From Clavibacter michiganensis (GTDB lineage: Bacteria; Actinomycetota; Actinomycetes; Actinomycetales; Microbacteriaceae): a DNA stretch of 64,000 nt. Location: NCBI RefSeq assembly GCF_021216655.1, contig NZ_CP080437.1, positions 62,001 through 126,000 of the forward strand. The letters are read 5' to 3'. Below the pieces are notes generated by a model. It made no database searches. It was not told where the DNA came from and saw only the letters and a program-made list of their open reading frames with translations. Shown here piece after piece: positions 37,669-46,656 of this stretch (position 1 is its first letter; each line of letters begins with the position of its first letter). Made by a program: the position numbers and the translations under genes.

Positions 37669-39458
37669 CCCGCCTTCGCGATCGCCGGAGCGTCGGCCGG
37701 GCGCGCGTCCGCGGTGGATCCACGCCGCCGCCGCAGGAGGCCCGTCAGGTCGTGCGCCGAGAGCGACACCGCGAGCACCGCGGCGAGCACGAGCGCGAGG
37801 GCGGGCGCGCCCACGGCCCACGGCGCGCGCTCCGCGTAGGCGCTGCCCTCGCTGAGGATCAGGCCCCACTCGGGCGTCGGCGGGGCGCTGCCGAGCCCGA
37901 GGAAGCCGAGCGCGGCGAGCGTCAGGGCGATGCCGGGCAGGCGCAGCAGCGCGTTCCGCACCACCGGGCCGACGACCGCGGGCAGGAGGTGCATGACGAG
38001 GATCCGCGCGCGTCCGACGCCGAGCACCGGCAGGATCCGCACGTGCGGCTGCGCGCGCGCCTCCTGCATCAGCGCCCCGGCGTGCGCGGCGAGAGGCGCC
38101 CAGCCGACGGCCGCCACCGCGATGGCGGCGCCCGCGCTCGACGGGCCCTGGATCGCCGCCACCACGATCCCGGCGAGGATCGGCGGCGCCGCGTTCGCCA
38201 CCTCGATCGGCCCGATCGCGGCGCGCGGCAGGAGCCCGAGCGCGAGCCCGATGGCGCAGCAGGCGATCACGACGACGAGCGCGGTGCCGAGCGTCGTGAC
38301 GGCGCCGTGGCCGACCCGGCCGAGGAGGTCGCGGCCGCTCGCATCGGCGCCGAAGGGGAGCGCCCACGAGGGCGGGGCGAGGCGGCCCGCGGTGGTGGCG
38401 AGGGGATCCCGCGCGAGGCCCGCCACGACGATGAGCGCGAGGAGACCGGCCGCGACGGCGGGGACGACGGCGTCGCGGGGCCGGGCGGGGACGCGCGCGT
38501 CGGGCACGGGCAGGGATCCGAGGCGGAGGGCGGGCCCGAGGAGCGCGCGACGGGCGAGGTCGGCGAGCGCGCCCGCGGCGACGGCGACCGCGAGCAGGGC
38601 GAGCACGCCCGCCTGCAGCGCCGGCACGTCCTGGCTGCTGGCCGCGCCCAGGGTCGCGCGGCCGATGCCGGGGATCGCGAACACCTGCTCGACCGCGACC
38701 GCGCCGCCCGTGAGGCCGACGAGCACGAGCCCGATCTGCCCGAGCACCGACGGCAGCGCGCGGCGCAGCACCGCGAGGGTCGTGCGCGCGGGCGGCAGGC
38801 CCGCCATCGCCCACGTGGCGACCCAGCGCTCGGCCGACGCGGACCGGATCGCGTCGGCGAGGAGGCGTCCGATGAGCCCGCCCGCGGGGATCCCGAGGGC
38901 GAGAGCCGGGAGCACGGCGTTCGCCGGCCCGTCCCATCCGGACGGCGGCGCCCAGCGCAGCCAGACGGCGACCACCACGAGGAGCGAGGTCGCGAGCAGG
39001 AACTCGGGGAGCGCGGTGAGCATGGCGGCCAGGGCGCCGGATCCGCGTGCCAGGCGCCCGCGCGTCGCGTCTCGGAGGGCGGGCGCGCAGAGGAGCGCCG
39101 CGACCACTACGGCGACCGCGATCGCGAACGCCATCAGCGTGAGGGAGACGCCGAGCGCGTCGAGGGTGCCGGGAAGGACCGGGCGGCCGGAGATCCACGA
39201 CGTGCCGAGGTCGCCGCGGAGGACGCCCGCGAGCCAGTCGAGCGAGACGGCGAGCGGCCCGCGGTCGAGGCCGAGCTGCGCGCGCACCGCCGCGAGCGCC
39301 TCCGGGGTGGCCTCGAGGTCGGCGTAGCGCGCGCGGAGGATCGTGTACTCGGGCGAGCGGCCGGAGAGCCACGGCAGCGCGCCGACGAGCGCCACGACGC
39401 CGCCGATCGCGACGACGCGGGACGCCCCGACGACGAGCCCGTCGCGCGCGCGGCCCAT
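37665..39458 (-). CDS. Fused oligopeptide/nickel-type ABC permease (DppB-DppC in one chain)
   Basis: 597-aa membrane protein made of two complete permease halves. Residues 1-300 are DppB/NikB-like: LRARYADLEATPEALAAVRAQLGLDRGPLA, DLGTSWISGRPV and the coupling loop MAGLPPARTTLAVLRRALP. Residues 330-575 are DppC/NikC-like: PFGADASGRDLLGRVGHGA and the coupling loop VLGVGRARILVMHLLPAVVG, then LTLAALGFLGLGSAPPTPEWG. These are normally two genes; here one frame is open throughout with no internal stop. It is the last gene of a five-gene coupled operon and starts in an ATGA overlap with the binding-protein gene. With both halves on one chain the importer core is a single polypeptide. Confidence 0.9.
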   Translation of the reverse strand: MGRARDGLVVGASRVVAIGGVVALVGALPWLSGRSPEYTILRARYADLEATPEALAAVRAQLGLDRGPLAVSLDWLAGVLRGDLGTSWISGRPVLPGTLDALGVSLTLMAFAIAVAVVVAALLCAPALRDATRGRLARGSGALAAMLTALPEFLLATSLLVVVAVWLRWAPPSGWDGPANAVLPALALGIPAGGLIGRLLADAIRSASAERWVATWAMAGLPPARTTLAVLRRALPSVLGQIGLVLVGLTGGAVAVEQVFAIPGIGRATLGAASSQDVPALQAGVLALLAVAVAAGALADLARRALLGPALRLGSLPVPDARVPARPRDAVVPAVAAGLLALIVVAGLARDPLATTAGRLAPPSWALPFGADASGRDLLGRVGHGAVTTLGTALVVVIACCAIGLALGLLPRAAIGPIEVANAAPPILAGIVVAAIQGPSSAGAAIAVAAVGWAPLAAHAGALMQEARAQPHVRILPVLGVGRARILVMHLLPAVVGPVVRNALLRLPGIALTLAALGFLGLGSAPPTPEWGLILSEGSAYAERAPWAVGAPALALVLAAVLAVSLSAHDLTGLLRRRRGSTADARPADAPAIAKAG

Positions 39459-40999
39459 CAGCGCTCGACGCGCGTGTCGACCGTGATGAGCGCGCGCTCG
39501 CGGGGATCGCGCACGGCGCCCGTGACCCCGGCGGCCTCGCCCTGGATCACGCGCTCGTGCAGGAGCGGCACCGCGGCGTCGTCGGCCAGCACGAGCGCCT
39601 CGACCCGCATGATCGCGGCGCGGCGCTCGGGCCCGGCCGGCAGCGCGGACGCCTCGGCGAGGGCCTGGTCGACCGCGGGGTCGCACTCCTGCGAGATGTT
39701 GAACGAGCCCTGGCAGGCGAAGTCGCTGTAGAGGTACGCGGCGGGGTCGCCCGAGTCGAGCACGGTGGCGCGCGACAGGATGAAGGCGTCGAATCTCCCC
39801 GCCAGCGCGTCGGCCTCGATGTACTGGTACTCGCGCACGTCCTGTGTCACGTCGAAGCCGGCGGCCTCGAGCTGCTGCTCGAGCTGCACGGCGACCTCCG
39901 GGAGCTCGGCCCGGTCGGTGAAGGTGCCGAGCGTGATCGGCACGCCGTCGACCTGCGCGGGCGTCGCCCGGCCCGCCAGCGCGTCGCGGTAGGAGGCGCC
40001 GTCGCGGAGGTCGGCGGCCCAGGGCAGCGCGGGTCCGAGGAGCCCGGTCGCCGCGTCGGCCCGTCCCTCGTACACGCCGGAGACGAGGGCGGCGCGGTCG
40101 ACCGCGGCCTCGGCGGCGGCGCGCACGGCCGGATCCGCGAAGGGCCCCGTCCGCGTGTTGAGGTAGAGCGTGTTCGTGCGCGGCATCGCGACCTCGTGCA
40201 GGAGCTGCGGATCCACCTGCGCGGCCTGGCCGACGGGGATCGCCTCGACCACGTCGGCCGTCCCGGTGCGGAGCGCGGCGGCGCGCGCGGTGCCGTCGGG
40301 CACGAAGCGCACGTCGATGCCGGCGGACGCGGCGCGGCCGCCCCAGTAGCCGTCGAACCGGTCGAGCGTGGCGGACGAGGTGCCGTCGACCGCGGTGAGG
40401 CGGAACGGGCCCGTGCCGGTGCCTACGGGAGAGACCGTGCCGTCGGCGCCGTACGCGGAGGCCGCGAGGATCGCGAGCTGCGGGCTCGACATGCGCTGCG
40501 GCACGAGCGGGTCGGGCGTCGCGGTGCGCACGAGGACGCGGTCGCCGTCCGAGGTGGCCGTGAGGTCGACCCCGTCGAGGATCCGCGGCTTCGGGCTCGC
40601 CGTCGCCGCGGCGGTGAGCGAGGCGGCGGCCTGCGCGGCCGTGAGGGTCGTCCCGTCGTGGAAGGGCACGTCGGGGCGGATGTCGAAGGCCCACGTGAGG
40701 TCGTCGACGCGGGTCCAGCCGGTGGCGAGCAGCGGCTGCGCGGCGCCGAGGTCGTCGAGGGTCACGAGCGTCTCGGCCGTGCTCCAGCGCGCGAGCTTGA
40801 AGGCGTCGTCGCTGAGCGGCGTGAGGCCGGAGCGCGGCGGCTGCAGCATGGCGAGCCGGATGCGGGCGTCGCCATCCTGCCCGCCTCCTGTGGCGGATCC
40901 CGGGCCCGCGGCGAAGCAGCCGCTGAGGGCGAGCGCAGATGCGGCGGCGAGGGCGATGAGGGCGGCGGAGCGGGCGGGGCGGGGGCGTCTAGCGGGCAT
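39458..40999 (-). CDS. Family-5 ABC substrate-binding lipoprotein (peptide/nickel/metallophore type)
   Basis: 513-aa extracellular binding lipoprotein with lipobox ALSGC (Cys28). Family-5 features include RWSTAETLVTLDDLGAAQPLLATGW, TWAFDIRPDVPFHDGTTLTAAQA, the GTGPFRL motif and DRFDGYWGG. It would deliver a peptide, metal chelate or similar ligand to the fused permease. The chosen ATG lies 11 nt inside the 3' end of the MFS gene, with AGGA about 4 nt upstream. Its stop overlaps the permease start (ATGA). Ligand specificity is not readable; the operon composition suggests a metal-ligand complex. Confidence 0.88.
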   Translation of the reverse strand: MPARRPRPARSAALIALAAASALALSGCFAAGPGSATGGGQDGDARIRLAMLQPPRSGLTPLSDDAFKLARWSTAETLVTLDDLGAAQPLLATGWTRVDDLTWAFDIRPDVPFHDGTTLTAAQAAASLTAAATASPKPRILDGVDLTATSDGDRVLVRTATPDPLVPQRMSSPQLAILAASAYGADGTVSPVGTGTGPFRLTAVDGTSSATLDRFDGYWGGRAASAGIDVRFVPDGTARAAALRTGTADVVEAIPVGQAAQVDPQLLHEVAMPRTNTLYLNTRTGPFADPAVRAAAEAAVDRAALVSGVYEGRADAATGLLGPALPWAADLRDGASYRDALAGRATPAQVDGVPITLGTFTDRAELPEVAVQLEQQLEAAGFDVTQDVREYQYIEADALAGRFDAFILSRATVLDSGDPAAYLYSDFACQGSFNISQECDPAVDQALAEASALPAGPERRAAIMRVEALVLADDAAVPLLHERVIQGEAAGVTGAVRDPRERALITVDTRVER

Positions 41000-42413
41000 G
41001 GGGTCCTGTCTCGGGGATGCGCGGGGCATCGACGGCGATGCGCGGGGCATCGGGGGTGGTGGTCGGGGGAGCGGGCGTGGCGCGCGGGGACGCGGCGCGG
41101 CCGGCTGCGTGCGCGTCGTGCGCGTCGTGCGAGGGGATAGGTCCGGGCAGCAGCCGGGGTAGCCCGACGGCGGCCGCGACGGGCAGCACCGCGAGGATCC
41201 CCCAGGCGACCGCGGGCCAGGCGTCGAGGAGGGATCCGACCACGCCGCCGGCGACGAGCACGGCCACGCCGCCGCAGCTGGCGAGCAGGCCGTAGAACGA
41301 CGCGGTCGGGCGGCCGGCGGCGAACGACGGCACGAGCTCCATGGTCACGGGGCCCGCGGTCATGTGGCCGAGCGTGAGGCAGACGACGAGGACGGCGGCG
41401 GGCACGAGCGCGGCACCGGCGGCCGGCGGCGCCACGGACGCGAGCGCGAGCGCCGCGAACCCCGTCGCGGTGGTGCCGAATCCGAGGGCGAGCGCGCGAC
41501 CGGGGCCGAGCCGCTTCGCGAGGAGGGCGGCGGGCCACTGCAGCGCGATCGTGAGCAGCGAGACGGCGAGGAACGCGGATCCGACCGCCGCATTCCCCGC
41601 ACCTGCGCGCGCGAGCTCGAGCGGCAGCCCCAGGTAGAGCTGGTTGTAGGCCACGAGGTCAACGGCGAAGAGGGCGGAGAACGCGAGGAAGCGGCGGTCG
41701 CGGACGGCGGCCCAGCGGTCGGCGGAGGCGGCGGGCACGGCGGCAGCACCGCCGACGGGCTCGGATCCCGCGCGCGGCTCCCCGCGGGATGCCGCGATGG
41801 CCCGCCCCGCGTCCGCCGGGATCACGCACCACAGCGCCGCCCCGACGGCCGCGAACAGCGCCGCGCCCACGAGCACGGTCGCCGAGAATCCCAGCCCGAG
41901 CAGGGCGGCGCCCGCGAGCGGACCCACGGCCGCGCCGATCTCGCCCACCAGCACGAGCGCCGCGAACAGCGACGGGCGCCCGGGCCGCCGGGTGGGACGG
42001 GACCGCGCGTCGGCGGCCGCCACGAGGCTCTGCAGCGCCGGGCTGAACAGCGCGCCGCCGAGCCCCGTGAGGATCGCGCCGACCAGGAAGCCGGGCAGGC
42101 CGGCGGCCAGAGCGAGCCCCAGGTAGCCGGACACGCGCACGACGCAGCCCGCGGCGATGAGGGTGCGCGGGCCGAAGCGGTCGGCGAGCATCCCGCCGAG
42201 GAGGAACAGGCCCTGCTGGCTGAAGGTGCGGGCTCCGAGCACCAGGCCGATCGCGAGGGCGCCGAGCCCGAGGTCGTCGCGCATCACGACCGCGAGGAAC
42301 GGCACGACCGCGTAGAAGCCGAGGTTGAACACGAGCTGGCTGGAGAGGAGGACGGCGGCGGGAGGCGCGGTGGTGCCCGGGCCCGCGGGTCCGGACGGGT
42401 GGGACGCGGTCAT
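40989..42413 (-). CDS. MFS transporter within the metallophore-like ABC operon
   Basis: 474-aa MFS protein with 12 predicted helices, MdtH-like. SQLVFNLGFYAVVPFLAVVMRDDLG opens helix 1 and GGMLADRFGPRTLIAAG is motif A. It lies between the ATPase genes and the binding-protein gene, overlapping both by 4 and 11 nt. In Cnt-type staphylopine systems an MFS protein (CntE) encoded with the same ABC components exports the metallophore. That is the basis for suggesting an exporter role here. A general drug-efflux role is the alternative. Confidence 0.85.
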   Translation of the reverse strand: MTASHPSGPAGPGTTAPPAAVLLSSQLVFNLGFYAVVPFLAVVMRDDLGLGALAIGLVLGARTFSQQGLFLLGGMLADRFGPRTLIAAGCVVRVSGYLGLALAAGLPGFLVGAILTGLGGALFSPALQSLVAAADARSRPTRRPGRPSLFAALVLVGEIGAAVGPLAGAALLGLGFSATVLVGAALFAAVGAALWCVIPADAGRAIAASRGEPRAGSEPVGGAAAVPAASADRWAAVRDRRFLAFSALFAVDLVAYNQLYLGLPLELARAGAGNAAVGSAFLAVSLLTIALQWPAALLAKRLGPGRALALGFGTTATGFAALALASVAPPAAGAALVPAAVLVVCLTLGHMTAGPVTMELVPSFAAGRPTASFYGLLASCGGVAVLVAGGVVGSLLDAWPAVAWGILAVLPVAAAVGLPRLLPGPIPSHDAHDAHAAGRAASPRATPAPPTTTPDAPRIAVDAPRIPETGPHAR

Positions 42414-43233
42414 GCGGTGAGCGCTCCCGGCAGCCGCGGCACGGCGTCGGCGAGCTCGCGCGTGGCCGGATGCGCGGGGTCGGCGAGCAGGCGCCCGGTC
42501 GGCCCCTCCTCCACGATCCGCCCGCCCGCGAGCACCACGCTGCGCCCGCAGAGCCGTGCGACGGCGTCGAGGTCGTGCGACACGAGCACGAGCCCCAGGC
42601 CACGCTCGCGCACGAGGTCGCCGAGCAGCTCGATGATCCGGTCCCGCAGCGGCAGGTCGACCCCGCTCACGGGCTCGTCGGCCAGGAGGATCCCCGGCGA
42701 GGTCGCGATGGCCCGGGCCAACGCGACGCGCTGCGCCTGGCCGCCCGACAGCTCCCGGGGCCGGCGATCGGCGAGCGACGCGGCGAGCCCGACGTCGTCG
42801 AGGGCGCGGGCGACGATCGCGGCGTGGTCGCCCGGCACGTCGAGGCGGCGGAGCGGCTCGCGGATCAGCTGCCGCACGGTCATGCGCGGCTCGAGGCTCG
42901 CGCCCGGATCCTGCGGCACCGCCTGCACGCGCCGCCGGTACCAGCGCAGGGCGGACGTGCGGCCGGGCGTGACCCCACGGTCGCCCAGCGCGACGGCGCC
43001 CGAGGTCGGCGCCTCGAGGGCGAGCAGCACGCGCAGGAGCGTCGACTTGCCGGATCCGGAGCGGCCCACGATCCCGACCGTCTCGCCCGGCGCGATGCGG
43101 AACGACACGTCGTCGAGCGCGGGCGCGGGGCCGGGGGCGCCGGATGCGCGCGCGGCCCGGGCGGCGCGCCGCGCGGCGGTGTCGCGGCGCGGCGGGTACC
43201 GGTGCGTGATCCCGGTGGCGGCGAGCGCGTCGG

Positions 43234-43237
<4 letters not shown>
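42410..43237 (-). CDS. Oligopeptide/nickel-type ABC ATPase (DppF/NikE type)
   Basis: 275-aa ATPase. Walker A GRSGSGKST spans residues 58-66, the Q-loop is in VQAVPQDPGASLEPRMTV (typical of DppF), the signature is LSGGQAQRVALARAI, Walker B is ILLADEPVSGVD and the switch His is in VLVSHDLDAVARLC. An Arg/Ala-rich insertion near residues 16-34 is unusual. It starts 3 nt inside the end of the partner ATPase gene and overlaps the MFS start by 4 nt. It pairs with the upstream ATPase to drive the fused permease. Confidence 0.92.
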
Positions 43238-44094
<857 letters not shown>

Positions 44095-44148
44095 CTGGCC
44101 CCCGTCCGTCCGCGCACGGTGCCGGGCGGTCCGGCGGCGCTCCCGACG

Positions 44149-44177
44149 ACCTTACTGATACCCGTTCTCGATATCAA
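44149..44177 (-). promoter_or_regulatory. Sigma70-type promoter overlapped by an inverted repeat (metallophore-like operon)
   Basis: On the minus strand -35 TTGATA (44177-44172) and -10 TAAGGT (44154-44149) are separated by exactly 17 nt, about 55 nt before the ATG. An inverted repeat TGATA-N11-TATCA (44156-44176) covers the -35 and most of the spacer, the classic place for a repressor. The region is conspicuously AT-rich. The repeat vaguely resembles actinobacterial Zur/Fur-type boxes, but the identity of the regulator is a guess. Confidence 0.65.
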
Positions 44178-44195
44178 AACCGAGCGGAGTAGAGG

Positions 44196-44678
44196 TCAGG
44201 CCCCGCGGATCCCCTTCAGCAGCAGCGCCGTGGTCACCGCGGCCTCGGCCGCCTCGGCGCCCTTGTCCTCCTTCGACCCCGGGAGCCCGGCGCGGTCGAT
44301 GCCCTGCTGCTCGTCGTCGAGCGTGAGCAGCCCGAAGCCGATCGGCTTGCCCGCGAGCAGCGACGCCTGCGTGAGGCCCGAGGTCGCCGCGTCGGACACG
44401 TACTCGAAGTGCGGGGTGCCGCCGCGGATGATCACGCCGAGCGCGACGACCGCATCGGCCCCCGCGTCGAGCGCCGCGCGCGCGACCACGGGCAGCTCGA
44501 AGCTGCCGGGCACGCGGATCACCGTGGTGGTCACGCCCGCCGCGTCGAGCACGCGCCGCGCGCCCGCGAGCAGGCCCGCGCTGATCTCGTCGTGCCAGCG
44601 TCCGGCGACGACCGTGACCCGGAGGCCGCTCCCGTCGAGCGCGGTCGGGTCGATGTCGGGTGCTCCGTGTCCGCTCAT
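44196..44678 (-). CDS. ribH: 6,7-dimethyl-8-ribityllumazine synthase
   Basis: Condenses 5-amino-6-ribitylaminouracil with dihydroxybutanone phosphate, the penultimate riboflavin step. It is 160 aa, normal for the family. RWHDEISAGLLAGA, VIRVPGSFELPVVA, ALGVIIRGGTPHFEYVSDA and the C-terminal DEQQ/KGAEAAEAA region are all conserved; the His in GGTPHFEYV is the catalytic one. Last gene of the rib operon; its ATG overlaps the ribBA stop by 4 nt. Confidence 0.96.
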   Translation of the reverse strand: MSGHGAPDIDPTALDGSGLRVTVVAGRWHDEISAGLLAGARRVLDAAGVTTTVIRVPGSFELPVVARAALDAGADAVVALGVIIRGGTPHFEYVSDAATSGLTQASLLAGKPIGFGLLTLDDEQQGIDRAGLPGSKEDKGAEAAEAAVTTALLLKGIRGA

Positions 44679-46009
44679 GCGGTCTCCTCCTGGGGTGATG
44701 CGGTCGTGGTGGTCAGGCCGTCGGGCGCCTCGGCGTCCGGGTAGGCGTCGGATCCGATGTGCATGTCGGTGTCGAGCACCATGCGGTGCCCCATGCGGTC
44801 GCGCTTCGTCTCGAGGTAGCCGGCGTTCACGTCGTTGACGCCGACGACGAGCGGCACGCGCTCGGTGACCTCCACGCCGTGCGCCTCGAGCTGCCGCACC
44901 TTCTCGGGGTTGTTCGTGAGCAGGCGCACGTCCTCGATCCCCATCTCCTGCAGGATCGCCGAGGCCGCGCCGTAGTCGCGCGCGTCCGCCGGCAGGCCGA
45001 GGGCGACGTTGGCGTCGAGCGTGTCGAAGCCGTCCTCCTGCAGCCGGTACGCGCGCAGCTTGTTGATGAGGCCGATGCCGCGCCCCTCGTGCCCGCGCAG
45101 GTACACGACCACGCCGCCGTCGCGCTGGATCTCGTCGAGCGCGGCGTCGAGCTGCGGCCCGCACTCGCACTTGAGGGATCCGAGCGCCTCGCCCGTCAGG
45201 CACTCCGAGTGCACGCGCACGAGCGTCCCGTGCGCGCGGGGCTCGCCCGCCACGATCGCCACGTGGTCGGCGCCCGTCGTGCGGTCCCGGTAGGCACGGA
45301 GCTTCACGGAGCCGTGCGTGGTGGGGACGGTGGTCTCGACCTCGAAGATCACGCGCGACGCCTCGGGGATCGCGACGGCCGGCTCGAGCGGCCGGTCGCA
45401 GTGGAACTCCTCGAGGTGCGCCTTGAGCGCCTCGATCGTGACGACCAGCACGCCCTCGCGCTCGCCGAGGGCGAGGAGGCCGGGGAGGCGCATCATCTCG
45501 CCGTCGTCCTGCACGATCTCGCTGATCGCGCCGACGGGCGTGAGGCCCGCGAGCGTGAGCAGGTCGACCGCGGCCTCGGTGTGGCCGTCGCGCTCGCGCA
45601 CGCCGCCGTCCACCGCGCGCAGCGGCAGGATGTGGCCGGGCCGGTGCAGGCTCGTCGGCACGCTGCCGAGGTCGGCGAGCACGCGCAGGGTGTGCGCGCG
45701 GTCGGACGCGCTGATGCCGGTCGATAGCCGGTCGGCCGCGTCGACCGAGACCGTGTACGCGGTGCCGCGCGGATCCCGGTTGTCGGCGACCATGAGCGGC
45801 AGCTCCAGCCGGTCGGCGATCTCGTTGGTCATGGGCGCGCAGATGAAGCCCGACGAGTGCCGCACCAGCCAGGCGATCCACTCGGGCGATGCGGACTCGG
45901 CGGCGAGCAGCACGTCGCCCTCGTTCTCGCGGCCCTCGTCGTCGACGACGATCACGGGCCGGCCGGCGCGCAGCTCCTGCAGCGCGGCGGGGATGTCGGC
46001 GAGGCTCAC
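44675..46009 (-). CDS. ribBA: Bifunctional DHBP synthase / GTP cyclohydrolase II
   Basis: 444-aa fusion enzyme feeding both branches of riboflavin synthesis. The N-terminal DHBP synthase (residues 1-205) has DDEGRENEGDV and TSLHRPGHILPLRA. The C-terminal GTP cyclohydrolase II (about 215-420) has VRVHSECLTGEALGSLKCECG with the zinc cysteines, and GHEGRGIGL. The GTG start overlaps the ribE stop by 4 nt (GTGA). A short acidic/Thr-rich tail follows the second domain. Confidence 0.96.
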   Translation of the reverse strand: MSLADIPAALQELRAGRPVIVVDDEGRENEGDVLLAAESASPEWIAWLVRHSSGFICAPMTNEIADRLELPLMVADNRDPRGTAYTVSVDAADRLSTGISASDRAHTLRVLADLGSVPTSLHRPGHILPLRAVDGGVRERDGHTEAAVDLLTLAGLTPVGAISEIVQDDGEMMRLPGLLALGEREGVLVVTIEALKAHLEEFHCDRPLEPAVAIPEASRVIFEVETTVPTTHGSVKLRAYRDRTTGADHVAIVAGEPRAHGTLVRVHSECLTGEALGSLKCECGPQLDAALDEIQRDGGVVVYLRGHEGRGIGLINKLRAYRLQEDGFDTLDANVALGLPADARDYGAASAILQEMGIEDVRLLTNNPEKVRQLEAHGVEVTERVPLVVGVNDVNAGYLETKRDRMGHRMVLDTDMHIGSDAYPDAEAPDGLTTTTASPQEETA

Positions 46010-46656
46010 GCGCGGGCCTCCTCGGTGCCGGCGCCGGCGTCCCGCGCGTCGAGCGCGAGCATCCGCTGCACGTGCCGCGCGAGCACGTCCGTCTCCAGGT
46101 TGACCTCGTCGCCGAGCTCGAGCGCGCCGAGCGTCGTCGCCGTGAGCGTCTCCGGGATGAGCGACACCTCGAACCACGCGTCCGAATCCGCCGTGTCGGT
46201 GGGGCTGACGGCGCTCACCGTGAGGCTCACGCCCTGCACCGTGATGGATCCGCGGTCCACCACGAGCGGCGACAGCTCGGCGGGCAGCGAGAAGCGGAGG
46301 ATCCGCCACGCCTCGCCCGGCGTGGTCGCGAGCAGGCGCCCGGTGCCGTCGACGTGGCCCTGCACGATGTGCCCGCCGAGCCGGTCGCCCACGCGTGCGG
46401 CGCGCTCCAGGTTCACGCGGTCGCCCACGCCGAGGCGTCCCAGCGAGCTCATCACGAGCGTCTGCCGCATGACGTCGGCGGTGAAGCCGTCGGGCGTCTG
46501 CGCGACGACCGTGAGGCACACGCCGTCGACGCTGATGGAGTCGCCGTGCCGGGCGTCGGACACCGCGAGCGGCGCCTCCACCGTGATCCGGGCGGAGTCG
46601 CCCTCGGCGTCGAGCGCGAGGACGCGTCCGCGCTCCTCGATGATCCCTGTGAACAT
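46006..46656 (-). CDS. ribE: Riboflavin synthase, alpha subunit
   Basis: Dismutates two lumazines to riboflavin. 216 aa with the expected internal duplication: MFTGIIEERGRV...GDSISVDGVCLTV in the first lumazine-binding domain and GHIVQGHVDGTGRL...GSITVQGVSLTV in the second. The start ATG overlaps the ribD stop (ATGA) and the stop overlaps the ribBA GTG. The C-terminal 15 residues are variable. Confidence 0.96.
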   Translation of the reverse strand: MFTGIIEERGRVLALDAEGDSARITVEAPLAVSDARHGDSISVDGVCLTVVAQTPDGFTADVMRQTLVMSSLGRLGVGDRVNLERAARVGDRLGGHIVQGHVDGTGRLLATTPGEAWRILRFSLPAELSPLVVDRGSITVQGVSLTVSAVSPTDTADSDAWFEVSLIPETLTATTLGALELGDEVNLETDVLARHVQRMLALDARDAGAGTEEARA

